Positions 1 through 8,654 of a DNA stretch of 17,921 bases are shown here, in pieces. Under the pieces are notes generated by a model, which searched no databases, was not told where the DNA came from, and saw only the letters and a program-made list of their open reading frames with translations. Both the position numbers and the translations under genes were made by a program. Positions within the stretch are counted from its first letter, which is position 1; the number at the start of each line of letters is the position of its first letter. Source of the stretch: Penaeus vannamei (Eukaryota; Arthropoda; Malacostraca; Decapoda; Penaeidae); the NCBI RefSeq assembly GCF_042767895.1, contig NC_091559.1:8242381-8260301 (forward strand), in the 5' to 3' direction.

Positions 1-245
1 CTTTATTAACAAGAATGATGATAATTATGATGATAATGACAGTAATAATGATGATAATAATAATAAAATGAGATAATGATAATTTTGATAATTACTGCAA
101 TAATAGCAATAATGAACTCTATTCTAATAATTTTCATACTAATAATGACAATAAAAAAATAATATCATTATTATTGTTATCATAATGAGTATTACTGTCA
201 TTATTATTTCTAAAATTATCATTATTGTTATTATCATTATAATGC
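1..245 (-). repeat. Inverted fragment of the ATT/ATC-rich satellite
   Basis: The block is made of imperfect ATT/ATC/ATA trinucleotides. Read on the minus strand it follows the interior of the satellite unit at the right end of the window, best matching about 14555-14806. The shared non-periodic landmarks include the stretch from the conserved TTAGTATGAAAATTATTAG through the ATAGAGTT and ATTGCAGTAATTATC motifs. It runs off the left edge, so its full length is unknown. The right boundary near 243-247 is abrupt: the next bases are not trinucleotide-periodic. It carries none of the conserved AAGCGAAAAAGG box because only the microsatellite-like part of one unit is present. Confidence 0.85.
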
Positions 246-888
246 TAAATGAGTAAAAGAAATAAAAATGGTGAGTTCTGGCATTTTACTAAGAGAGTGG
301 CAGCGTACGTAAACAACAACCAATATAATTCCCTTTACCTTACCATATCGGGACACAGGTCACTGGTGAATCCGCTGACGTGGGGAAAACCGTTACAAGG
401 CAAGAAACAAAAGATACACAAAAGGCGACAGCGTGTTGTCCTGCAAGCCCCAGCCTGCCCTCTCTGTCTCGTGAGTGTCTGTTCGGCGGGCTTCCCTCAG
501 GTGCGCGTTGTCATTTTGGTAATTATGTACCGCCCAATTTCCTGGTTCTTCTTCAACGCAGGTATTTCCGCCTTGTTTCTAATAGATTCAAAGTGCTTTT
601 TTAGAAGAATTTTCACGCAACATAAATGTCCTTTAGTTTATTTAGATGTCTTACGCAGGTGTTTCGTCTGCTCCTGGGTCAAACGCTTTACGCGGGTTCG
701 TTGTCGCACTTTCTGCCGTTCACCGAGTCTATGGCCACAACTGTTCATGCGTACATTTTCGGATGTAAAACTGATCACTACAACCTCTCCCATGGCCCGG
801 GAGTGAATGTCGGGGCGTCGCCTATACTCGCCTCGAATCTTGGATTTTATCCTTAGGTTCCGCTCCGGGCCCGCCCATATCCGTGACA
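246..888. other. Non-coding stretch, possible LTR of an unresolved plus-strand element
   Basis: No convincing gene. Open frames on either strand have no recognisable domain. The DNA has balanced composition, unlike the flanking satellite. Its right end reads CCGTGACA, then ATC, then a TGGCGCAG-type sequence, which is how a plus-strand gypsy LTR would meet its primer-binding site. Where such an LTR would begin is unclear: candidate TG starts lie near 243, 268 and 434, and no second copy was found elsewhere in the window. Alternatively it could be downstream sequence of minus-strand element A. Confidence 0.3.
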
Positions 889-891
889 ATC

Positions 892-908
892 TGGCGCAGA
901 GATTACGG
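892..908 (+). promoter_or_regulatory. Candidate primer-binding site (tRNA-Ser-like start)
   Basis: TGGCGCAGAGATTACGG follows a TGACA end and a 3-nt spacer (ATC), the same spacing seen in element B. The first eight bases, TGGCGCAG, are the start of the serine-tRNA primer site known from the 17.6/297 group of gypsy elements; the rest does not match that site well. No plus-strand gag or pol follows, because minus-strand element A occupies the next kilobases. It may be a relic of an older element or a chance match. Confidence 0.3.
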
Positions 909-1606
909 GGCCATCATCGGGAATAACAGCGACGAGCCGACCATTCACACTCCCAACTCCGGGACATTTTGCAGCAACAGCCGAGGTTCCTCTCCTTAGC
1001 ACCGGTTTTCTCGTTCGCTTCGTCTACCTCGTTCTCGTCTGCTGCAATGTGTCTCATCTCCTACCCGGCGGGAATGGGAGACCTGTGACCTGATAATCTG
1101 TGGAAGACAGTCACAGAACATCCAAAATACATGCTGGGGCTGCTGTCATCGGCTCCCCCGCAGCGGCAGGACCTGTGGATATTAAAAGGCAGTAATTATA
1201 ACATAATAAACTAAAAGTAACGAAACATAAAAGGAACATAAAATCGGTAAAATGATAAGTTAGAACTAAACATAAAACCGATCAGAAACAAAAATCAGAA
1301 ACACAACAATGAAAAAAACTTACAAATTAAATTAAAATTAAAAATTAAATTAAACTTAAAACTAAGGCCTTACAAACTAAAAGACAACACTAAATAAAAG
1401 GTACACAACTTAAAAGGTAAAAGTTATGTAAAACGTAATAAAATAAGACTGATTTGACAAAATTAAAAGTATACAAGACATGGCAAAATCAAAAATGAAC
1501 ACATCAAAACTTAAAAGTGAATAAGAAATTGCAAACAAATGTAAATAAAAGTATACAAACAATTAAACATATACAAACATGTATTGAGTCTAAAATGTAC
1601 TTTATC
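909..1606. other. Non-coding stretch downstream of element A, A-rich at 1190-1606
   Basis: No gene is visible. From about 1190 to 1606 the plus strand is strongly A-rich with many short repeated words (AATTAAA, AAAAGTATACAA). It is therefore T-rich on the coding strand of element A and probably forms that element's 3' untranslated tail. Near 1145-1165 the minus strand reads GCGGGGGAGCC and then TGACAG, a possible polypurine tract and LTR start, but no matching 5' LTR was found upstream of element A's gag. The 909-1190 part has mixed composition and nothing recognisable. Confidence 0.5.
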
Positions 1607-2272
1607 TTAGCTAGGATGTACTGAGGATAGGAGCAGTACCTCCCGAGGTTCTACATCAGCATCCTCCTCACGGTTTAGCTGCTGTAAATTAACAGATGGG
1701 TCAGACTGTAGGCCGGGTGGGTTCATGAATGCTAGCTCATCAGGTGTTCCGAAAGGTTTTATTTGATTAGCATGTAACCTGCGTTCTTTGTACGGTGGCT
1801 CTACTTCTTGGGTACTATACGTCACAGGCCCAACACGTTTCATTATTCGAGCTGGCCCATCCCAGCGTGAACCCAAAGTTCTAAGAGGACCAGTAAGTCT
1901 ACGAGAGTTCCCATAAAGCACCAGTGAACCCACGTCCATCTGAGGAGCTTTTCTGCCTCGTTTATTATAATTCCTAGCCTAAGTCTCCCGAGGTCGACGC
2001 GAAGTCTCGACTGCAATATACCGTGCTTCCTGCAAAGCATCATGAAATTTCTTTACAGCATCTGTTGCAAAGGTCACGCCGTTGGAGAGACCTACAGGGA
2101 AATGGCCATGATGACCCATAAGAAGATAAAGTGGTTGATCACCTACAGAGCGATGGAAAGCACTGTTCAATGCCAAACGAACCTGAGGAACATACTGATG
2201 CCACTCTAATGGATGCCGCTCCGTTAAAGTCGCTAATGCCTCTTTGGCAACCTTGTTAGACCTCTCCACCAT
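1607..2272 (-). pseudogene. pol: Integrase C-terminal half of element A (broken)
   Basis: This frame carries the third catalytic acid of the DDE triad, Glu in MVERSN at 2264-2266, followed by the rest of the core fold. After an in-frame TAG at 1979-1981 the same frame continues with a basic linker and a C-terminal domain. That domain has a GPF/Y-like module (SRWDGPARIMKRVGPVTY) and ends at TAA 1607-1609. The integrase would join element cDNA to host DNA in the nucleus. The frame differs from that of the upstream integrase half, so a frameshift separates them. The acidic last 40 or so residues have no recognised function and there is no chromodomain. Assignment to gypsy integrase is firm. Confidence 0.85.
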
Positions 2273-3432
2273 CCCATTAGCCTGTGGGTGGCATGCAATA
2301 GTGAGATGAGTTTAGTTTTAACGATGCTACAGACCTGGGTGAAGAGCGACTTCACCTGGAGGTGATGACAGATGTCAGAAAGGAGACGATTGCGAAATTC
2401 AAGGCCGTTATCTGATAACAGGGTCCGCGGGGGACCGTACCGAGTAACGAATTCCGCAAGAAACACGTCTGCTACGGTTTGGGCGTCCTTCGATGCCAAC
2501 GGGAACAGCTCGACAAACCGGGTAAGACGGTCAGTCAGCACAAGGACGTACTTGTTTCCACGCGCCGAAGGGGTAAGAGTGAGGATATCCACGGAGACCC
2601 GATCGAAGGGCTCCGCGACGTCCGGCATGGACTGCAGCGGGGTTCGGGCGATCGCCCCTTTCCTCCGTTGACATGCCGTGCATAAAGCGACATATCTCCG
2701 GGATGCGGCCAACATCCCGGGAAAGTAAAAATGATCCCTTAGTTGCTGATACGTCCTGTGGACGCCCTGATGTCCGGCGGACGGTACGGCATGGAGCGCA
2801 TCCAAAGCGGCGCCGCGCAGCGACCTTGGGATCACGAGCTGAAGCAGAGCTCTTTCATTATCGGACTTAACATGATATAAGACTCGGTCCCGAAGTTCGA
2901 ATTGGTCTAGTGGAAGAGGGATACGCCTCGGCGGAAGGCGGCCCTCCTCCAGATACTCTATGAGCTGTTGCCAGAGGGGATTGTCTCTCTGATGACGTTC
3001 CACCAAGTCTGGTTGCAGCAAGGGGCTATCAAGGTCAGTAATGGCTGCGATCTGACGACTGAGCAAGTCAGGGACGTGGTGGACTCGACCCGGCTTATAA
3101 AGAAGCTCCAAGTCGTAATATGTCAGTTCGGGAGCCCATTGCGTCATCCTTACCGAGGCAGTTGGCTTGCGGAAGACTGATACCAATGGCCTGTGATCTG
3201 TAAAGATACGGAATCGTCTCCCATAAAGGTAAGGGTGATAATGCCAAATGCTCTCGACAACAGCGAGGGCTTCTAGATCGATGGTCGGGTACCTGGTCTC
3301 GGCATCCCTAAGCTTCCGAGAAAAATATGCAACAGGGCGGAGTTCCCCAACCTTATCCAGCTGCATAAGGCAAGCATCGATCACCGTGCCCGAAGCATCG
3401 GTGTAAAGCTCAAAGGGTTTCTCAAAATTTGG
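2233..3432 (-). pseudogene. pol: RNase H and integrase N-terminal half of element A
   Basis: After the TAA at 3433-3435 the frame resumes with RNase H. It has the catalytic Asp of YTDAS (3397-3399), the LEALAVVES helix with its Glu, and the FTDH motif, which would degrade the RNA strand of the hybrid. A tether (HHVPDLLSR) leads to integrase, with an HHCC zinc-binding domain (AGHQGVHRT ... CTACQ). The core's first Asp is in SVDIL (2587-2589) and the second in LSDNG (2410-2412), with 58 residues between them, normal for the family. Past the second Asp the protein leaves the family pattern after about VKSLFT and the frame is lost before the Glu. RNase H followed by integrase is the ordinary gypsy order, unlike element B. 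Confidence 0.88.
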
Positions 3433-3774
3433 TTAAATCAAGCAAGGCGCGGTGGCAAGCGCCTGCTTAAGCCGTTCAAAAGCCTCCTGCTGAAGTTTGC
3501 CCCATGAAAATTTTGTATCTTTTTTCAGGAGCCGAGTCAAAGGAGATGCGACCCTTGCGTAATTGGGCACGTGCCTGCGAGAAAAGCCAGTTACCCCCAA
3601 GAACTGGCGAATGTGCCGTTGGTTACATGGTGTCTTTATAGCTCGTATCATTGTAAGCTTGTCAGGGTCAGGCAAAACACTATCCGGTGTAATCAAGTGG
3701 CCAAGAAAACGAAAAGTGTCGGTCGCGAAGTGACACTTTGAAAGGTTAAGCCTGAACCCTGCTCCAGCGAGCAA
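3433..3774 (-). pseudogene. pol: RT thumb/connection segment of element A
   Basis: This segment is in frame with the RT upstream (across TAG 3775-3777) and with RNase H downstream (across TAA 3433-3435). It carries hallmarks of the RT C-terminal part: LNLSKCHFATDTFRFLGHLI, then RQFLGVTGFSRRHVPNYA, then the LKKDTKFSWGKLQQEAFERLK connection that precedes RNase H. It is intact between its two stops. The TAG sits where the family usually has a non-stop codon shortly after the YxDD box, so it is most simply a point mutation. A low chance remains that one or both stops were read through. Confidence 0.85.
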
Positions 3775-4950
3775 CTACAACACGGCATCGAGGTGAGATA
3801 GGTGCTGCTTAAACCCTGCACTGTATATTACGACGTCAAGATATGCCAACGCGTGGTGGCCCAACACCGGGTTGAGAACGGCGGCGATAGCCCTCTGAAA
3901 AGTTGACGGGGCCGTCGTCAATCCAAAGGGCATACGCGGAAACTGAAACAGACGGGCGCCGTCCAAGAAAGCTGTCTTTTCTCGGTCCCTCTCATCCACC
4001 TCAAAGGTCCAGTATGCGCTTTTAGCGTCGAGGACACTAAACCAAGATTTACTCGCCAGCTGATCAATGGCAGCGTCCATCCTGGGTATGGGATACACAT
4101 CTAAAACTGTTTTCGCGTTCAAAGCACGGTAGTCAACGCAAAAGCGTGTCGAATCATCGTTCTTTTTCACTAGCACAACGGGAGAGAGCCATGGTGCGCA
4201 AGAAAGCTTGACCACGCCGTCTGCAAGCATCTTGTCACACTCCGCATGGATGTACTGCCGCATACTAACGGGGAGGCGCCACTGTTTCACACGGACGGGT
4301 TGGTCGTCCGTGGTTTTGATTTTATGCTTCATGTGTGGCACCACACCTGGAGGCAGCCCTTCGTTGAACAGATCCGGGTAACGATCAAGTACCTGGACAA
4401 GCTGTTCACGTTGGACTGACGACAGGTGAGCAAGATCCACCTGGGGAACACCAACTGCCCCTGCTGATGAGGGGAGTTCCTCGTTCTCGAAAGAACATAC
4501 CGGGAAAACCTCAAACTCGTCCGTGTTATAGCCAAAATCATTGAGTCCATGTACAAAATCAAACCGGTCCTCCAAGTCCGCCATCAGACTATCCGGTTCG
4601 CTTCCATCATCGATGGGAGTCGAAGAAGCCATGTCTAAAGCTCCCCCGGAGGATGAGCCCACATCTTCCGGGTTGACGCCGGAATCTTGGTCCATGGATT
4701 CCGCATAGAATTCGAGACGATCAAGTGAAACCTCCACGATCGCCGCATAGCAGAGGACGAATCCTTGCTCGATCTCAACCGGAACTATCTGATCGTTGAC
4801 GAGCCAAACGTCAACCTCCGGTTGGGAGAGGTCTACCAACGAGCGAGGTACCAGGACCTTGGCTGTGTCGCTCTCACACAAGCCAGTCCACCCTTCAAGC
4901 CGTTCACGAGGCATCACACATCCCCCGCCCGAGGGGGACAGGTGACTCAC
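3775..4950 (-). pseudogene. pol: Reverse transcriptase fingers and palm of element A, YxDD box damaged
   Basis: The first 200 or so residues are an acidic spacer after protease, including an Asp/Glu/Ser-rich stretch. The RT proper begins near GLPPGVVPHMKHKI, followed by PWLSPVVLVKKND (motif 1), RFCVDYRALN (motif 2), SWFSVLDAKSAYWTF (motif A with its catalytic Asp), and FPRMPFGLTTAPSTFQR (motif B). At 3832-3843 the active-site box reads YLDV followed by VIYS, where the family has YLDD. One of the two catalytic aspartates is missing, as expected from loss of one codon. The enzyme would copy element RNA into DNA, but this copy should be inactive. The frame differs from that of protease, so a one-base shift lies near 4950. 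The apparent start at 4950 is a GTG and not a real initiation site. Confidence 0.9.
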
Positions 4951-5426
4951 ATCGCACCTTCCCGGTCTCCGCCGCTCGTACTACAGCAACGGAGCACGGC
5001 CTCCGGCTCGTGGTATGTCTGGATGCCGAGGAACCCGGCACCCGAGAACGAAACCCCGAGTCGGACTCCATTAAAGCTAGCAGAGCTGGCCCCTGAAACA
5101 GGGGAGAGGTTCAACTTAAAATTGAACCTCTGCAGCAGGTCCACGCCTATCAGCACCTCTGCTGGAAACCTAGTGTCGTAGTCCACCACGAACACCGAGT
5201 GCCGGCACTTACAGGCTCGGGAAAACTTAAACTCAAGGGTTGCCCTGCCCTTGATGTCCAACGCGGCCCCAGATGCCCCCCTAAGGCCGCGTGGGTGCGG
5301 TGAGAGCGGGGTGTTGGAAATCCTCCTGAAACAAAACTCCTTCACCACCGTTGCCTCACTTCCCGAGTCAAGAAAGGCCAAGACCTTAGTCCCAGCAACC
5401 ACACAATTCAACAGCGGCCGCCCCGC
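4947..5426 (-). pseudogene. pol: Aspartic protease of element A
   Basis: A retropepsin-like domain opens just after the Gag stop: RPLLNCVVAG, then the active-site motif FLDSGSE, and about 80 residues later the hydrophobic flap-to-core motif EVLIGVDLL. Retropepsins work as dimers and cut the Gag-Pol precursor. The frame is the same as Gag and is separated from it only by TAG 5427-5429, so Gag and protease were probably once one polyprotein, or joined by readthrough. It ends at TGA 4947-4949, where the pol frame changes by one base. DSG rather than DTG is a common variant. Confidence 0.85.
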
Positions 5427-6701
5427 CTAAATCTGTGCCTCGGGAAGCTCCGGTTCTGTGGAACTGTCGCTCCCCTTGGCGCCCGCATCATCATTGTCCC
5501 TGGCAGTGCCTCGTTGTGGTTGCGGTTGTGTTCTGTCGGGCGGTGCCCTACGTTGTTCTGCCCGAAAAAAACACCGCCCAGCCACATGCCCTCAGCGGCC
5601 ACACCGGGTGCACTGATTACCCTCTCGCATCGCACGTCACTCGGAGGCGTCATGCATAATCACCTGATGGCAGGGACACCAGCGTCGAGGTTCTCGAGTG
5701 CGTACGGGTAACTCTGCTAGGGGATCAACCGGAGGGGAAGCTGCCGGAGATCGACTCTCGCAAGGAGTAGAAGAGCAAGGTTTAGACCCTGCCTCACTCG
5801 AGAAACTGACCAATAGTTTCTCTACCCGCCCGGCATAGTGCCGATGATGCCAGACTTTTTGGGCTGCTTCGACCACCTCTATCAACAGGAGCTTTTCCCG
5901 CAGCCAGAGCAGGAGTCCCTGGAGAAAAGTCCTCCTCATCAGAGGTTCAACTGTCCCAAGTTCACCAGGATAGTTGCGCATGCCTTGGTATACTACGATC
6001 TCGACCACGAGATAGAAGTCCCTAGGGGAAGTGTCGCCGAGTACGTACGATCCCAAATGCCGTAGGTACTCCATCGACGAGCACGTCCCCCGGAGACGTT
6101 GTCGAAGGGTTTCCTTAAACTCGTCCCAGGTCCCAATCCCTTCAAAAACTGGGGAGTTAACGACTATATCCGCCGTCCCCCTACAGCTACCACGGGCTGT
6201 CCCATAAGGATGGGCTTGCTCAACGTGCCGCAACCATGTTTCCAATTCCTGATTCCTCCGAAGAGGCTGGCTAACTGGGACCTCTGCCCGGTAAGGCAGA
6301 ATTGGGTCACACAGAGTTATACCCTGATCTAAGGGACGCGGGTTGACGGGCGCTCGGTAAGACGAGTGGTCAGTCGTGACCGCATGCACCCCCGCTTCTA
6401 CCTGCGATGCAGAGGCTGCAGCTGGTGAACGAGTGTGCGGTTCAGATGCCCTGGGCTCCAGTAATCGCACGATATTGGCGTACTGCCCTTTCAGGATACT
6501 GAACCGAGAATTCAGCCGTTCAAATTTGTCCACCAGCTCCCCATACATCAAGAGCAAGAGGTGGTCATGGGGCTCGAGCCTTTGCCCCAAAGTCAAAGAG
6601 TTATCTCGATGAAACTTGGGGCCCTCAAAAAGGATGTTAGTAGACGATCCCGAAGACCCATTAGTGGGTTCTCCTTGGACGGTAATGTGTGTGCGAGGCA
6701 T
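5427..6701 (-). pseudogene. gag: Gag (capsid and nucleocapsid) of element A
   Basis: The likely start is the Met of MPRTHITVQGEP at 6701; the longer open frame reaching 6758 adds 19 residues that look like leader. The N-terminal 200 residues are poorly conserved and proline-rich. The middle has the capsid pattern of gypsy Gags: ELETWLRHVEQ, then TWDEFKETLRQRLRG and SPRDFYL..., ending near FLQGLLLWLREKLL. The frame has a TGA at 5637-5639, then a CCHC zinc knuckle containing a second TGA, then a Gln/Arg-rich tail ending at TAG 5427-5429. The full span is about 424 codons, normal for a gypsy Gag. It would form the virus-like particle and package element RNA. Confidence 0.8.
5571..5612 (-). other. 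gag: Nucleocapsid CCHC zinc knuckle with an internal stop
   Basis: In the Gag frame these 14 codons have the exact spacing C-X2-C-X4-H-X4-C (QCTRCGR, stop, GHVAGRC). The TGA at 5592-5594 occupies the third position of the X4 gap, so all zinc ligands survive. The motif confirms Gag identity and shows that the Gag frame continued past the earlier TGA at 5637-5639. Confidence 0.85.
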
Positions 6702-6798
6702 TTTTGCGTCCCAACACTGGCTCTGCAACCCGTTACTTAGCTTGAGATAGACGCACAAAGTCTTGACCAGGGACTTTATAAAAAGAATAACTGTTCTC

Positions 6799-6816
6799 TC
6801 CTACCGCTGCCTACCA
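6799..6816 (-). promoter_or_regulatory. Candidate primer-binding site of element A
   Basis: On the minus strand TGGTAGGCAGCGGTAGGA lies about 100 bases upstream of the Gag start. It resembles the tRNA-Ser primer site used by 297/17.6-type gypsy elements (TGGCGCAGTCGGTAGGA). The TGG start and the block GCAG-CGGTAGGA agree, with small insertions and one missing base. Position relative to gag is right. No LTR end in CA lies directly before it, which weakens the call. Confidence 0.35.
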
Positions 6817-7432
6817 AAAAGACAGTTGTAGCGGGGCGTAGACCCAGTAGACTTAAGTTGTCAGGTTGAGTCCAGGCTCAACCGAGAATATGGAGTTTTT
6901 ACTAAAGGGAAAAGATTCGTCTGCAATGAACCGATGTAAGGTTCCAGGCCTACGGCATGCTGCCACCACCTGATTAGTAGGTTCGGGAACCGTGTGTGTT
7001 GTGTAAGTGGGTGTAAGCGTTGTATCAGAGAAAGGTGGAAGGAAAGTACAGGATGCGTGTACTGAATGTTGGATGTGTAAGTGTGTAGATGTGAAAAGGG
7101 AGATAGCGTAGGCTGAGCGTCTGTGTGGACGTGTTTGGAAGAAAAAAGCAAGATCATAGAATTCTTCTTCCCTTCGATTTGAGCATCCGCCTGCTGGGAG
7201 CAGGAACCCAGGTATAGCAAATTGATCTGTTCTTTTAATATCAGCTTAATATTCTCCGATTTGACTAGCCTTTTTACAGTCTTTCAAGGGTTGCGGGATA
7301 TCAGAGCAACCAGCAATGTGGTGTTTAGGAGACCCGAGAAAGATTAATGCATCTAATCTTGGTCAGAACCAGAACTTTAGTGGTGGTAAATAAGGGCAAT
7401 TTATGCCCTGACTGGAATTGAGTAAAAGCTCT
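6817..7432. other. Upstream flank of element A; 5' LTR expected but not identified
   Basis: This is where element A's 5' LTR should lie. The plus strand has a GT-rich portion at about 6990-7140 (CA-rich on the minus strand). A 119-codon minus-strand open frame at 6861-7220 has low-complexity Thr/His/Ser content and no domain. I found no counterpart of this DNA at 246-1606, so either the LTRs have diverged beyond recognition by eye, or one end of element A has been replaced. The segment 7220-7432 is the immediate left flank of element B and continues, across B, into 12242 onward. Confidence 0.5.
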
Positions 7433-7437
7433 AAGAT
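7433..7437 (+). repeat. Target-site duplication of element B, left copy (AAGAT)
   Basis: AAGAT lies directly before the LTR start TGTCAAGC and is repeated directly after the 3' LTR end at 12237-12241. A 5-bp duplication is usual for gypsy integrases. It fixes both ends of the insertion and shows that the two LTRs arrived together. Confidence 0.9.
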
Positions 7438-8177
7438 TGTCAAGCACACAACCACAGCTTAAGCATTGACTACCTGTATGAGATTGTTAAGGAGTGTATG
7501 TACATGTGCGTGAGAGTAAAAAGCACGCGTAGAGGGTGATGGGGTGCTTGTGCGAAAGTATGCGAGGAATAGCTGAACCGGTGGCGCTTGAGGTCAGACC
7601 ATAGCAGCAAAATATCCTGCTCATCAATAGACTACCCCTAAAAGGTTAATATTTAGTTATTTGTTCTTCAAAGAAATTTGTGCATATTATTTGTTGTGTT
7701 TTGAAAGTTGAGGTTAGGGTATAATGTGAACTTGGCACATTATAACTTGTAAGAAAGTAATATATTTAAATGTTGGACTTGTATTAAGTGTATTAAAAAC
7801 CTTCCCTAAAAGGCGGTGTGTATGACCAGAGACACTAGAGAACTTCAGTCCTGCAACTTCGTGGCCGATTGCAGAACGAGAACCACCGAACCACGAGATT
7901 ATTGGAACGTTTAGAAAAATAGAAAAAGGTAAAGAAAATAAGAATAGGTGAAAGTGACGTGCGGGGAAGTGACTGTGAGGTGACTTTTATTTTATTGCAT
8001 TGTATTTTGTTTCTATTTTTGCACATTTAAAAGAATAAATGGTTAAAGGTACTTAATTTGTTTACTGAACCCCAATCTGCCCAATCACTCATAAATACAT
8101 ATATTCCTGTGTATATAGAGAACGGTCTGAATCAAGGATATCAACCTTCTATAACACCTAAGAAAAATATCCTTACA
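7438..8177 (+). repeat. 5' LTR of element B
   Basis: It starts TGTCAAGCACAC and ends TATCCTTACA, giving TG...CA termini. It matches 11476-12236 along its whole length. An AATAAA at 8034-8039 is a plausible polyadenylation signal, and TATAATG near 7718 lies in the area where a core promoter could sit. Compared with the 3' LTR it has an extra 9 bp or so near 7540-7552 and lacks a 25-bp piece present at 11794-11818. Confidence 0.93.
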
Positions 8178-8180
8178 AAT

Positions 8181-8197
8181 TGGCGCCCGAACAGGGA
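8181..8197 (+). promoter_or_regulatory. Primer-binding site, tRNA-Lys type
   Basis: TGGCGCCCGAACAGGGA starts three bases after the LTR end. It is complementary to the 3' end of animal tRNA-Lys (UUU), the primer also used by lentiviruses; all 17 bases match and the next base differs. A tRNA annealed here primes minus-strand DNA synthesis. This confirms the plus orientation and the LTR boundary. Confidence 0.92.
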
Positions 8198-8283
8198 TCG
8201 TTCTAATATATGTATATATGTTTGATTGGTGAAGTATTGGGTTCATAGTTAAATTATTAATAACTTAGATCAATTTTAAAATC

Positions 8284-8427
8284 ATGACTTCGCTAAATGA
8301 ATTAATGAAGTTCGGAAAAGATCTCGGGTTAACGGGAGAACATTTGCAAGAATTCATAAGAGATGAACAAAGTAAAGAACGTGAAACGTTCGAGTTAGAA
8401 CGTGAAGAAAGAGTGATGGAGGAATGA
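8284..8427 (+). pseudogene. gag: Gag N-terminal remnant of element B (47 codons)
   Basis: This is the first ATG after the primer-binding site, about 85 bases downstream. The 47-residue product starts MTSLNELMKFGKDLGL and becomes strongly charged (RDEQSKERETFELEREER), a charged helical pattern often seen at the N-terminus of gypsy Gags. It stops at TGA 8425-8427. What follows is not capsid but the region just ahead of integrase, so capsid, nucleocapsid and protease have been lost through an internal deletion near 8425. As Gag the call is by position and composition; there is no domain-level match. Confidence 0.55.
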
Positions 8428-8654
8428 GTGTGCAGGTGAGTGCGGTCACGACGAGATTGCAGAAGAGAGAGGAGGAAAAGTGTGAACGAGGTCATTCAAA
8501 GCTTAAAGTAAGGGATGTATTAAAGCACATTAAAAACAAAGACATTGCTAAGTTGCAAAGGGAAGATAAAATGCTTAATAAAACTCGCGAGCATGCAGAG
8601 TCAAAGAAAGTATTCAGTGGTAAGTACGAGGGCGAATCACATAGTTTGTGGTGA
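8424..8654 (+). pseudogene. pol: Linker leading into integrase of element B
   Basis: The frame carries VSAVTTRLQKREEEK, a motif that in many gypsy polyproteins follows the protease. It is followed by a Lys/Glu-rich stretch (VRDVLKHIKNKDIAKLQRED) of the kind that precedes the integrase zinc finger. It stops at TGA 8652-8654, where a one-base shift leads into the integrase frame. The apparent start near 8424 overlaps the gag remnant's stop and marks the deletion junction, not a true start. Confidence 0.6.

Larger units (their letters stand above)
1607..6816 (-). mobile_element. Element A: degenerate Ty3/gypsy LTR retrotransposon
   Basis: On the minus strand the domains run Gag capsid, CCHC zinc knuckle, aspartic protease, reverse transcriptase, RNase H, integrase with HHCC, DDE core and C-terminal GPF/Y-like module. 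This is the standard Ty3/gypsy order. The limits are the candidate primer-binding site (6816) and the end of pol (1607), so LTRs are not included; I could not find a matching repeat pair on the two sides. Gag and protease share one reading frame; RT and RNase H share a second; the end of integrase is in a third. In-frame stops lie at 5637-5639, 5592-5594, 5427-5429, 3775-3777, 3433-3435 and 1979-1981, with frame changes near 4950 and 2272-2330. No envelope gene is present. The copy is inactive. Confidence 0.9.

Noticed and set aside
249..889. Overlapping open frames on both strands (185, 74, 76 and 83 codons)
   Set aside because: None has a recognised domain or consistent composition, they overlap one another, and the region lies next to an LTR-like junction.
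4765..5181. Plus-strand open frame of 138 codons
   Set aside because: It is antisense to protease and RT of element A, which have clear motifs on the other strand.
6861..7220. Minus-strand open frame of 119 codons upstream of gag
   Set aside because: Low-complexity His/Ser/Thr content produced by a CA-rich tract, in the place where an LTR or leader is expected.
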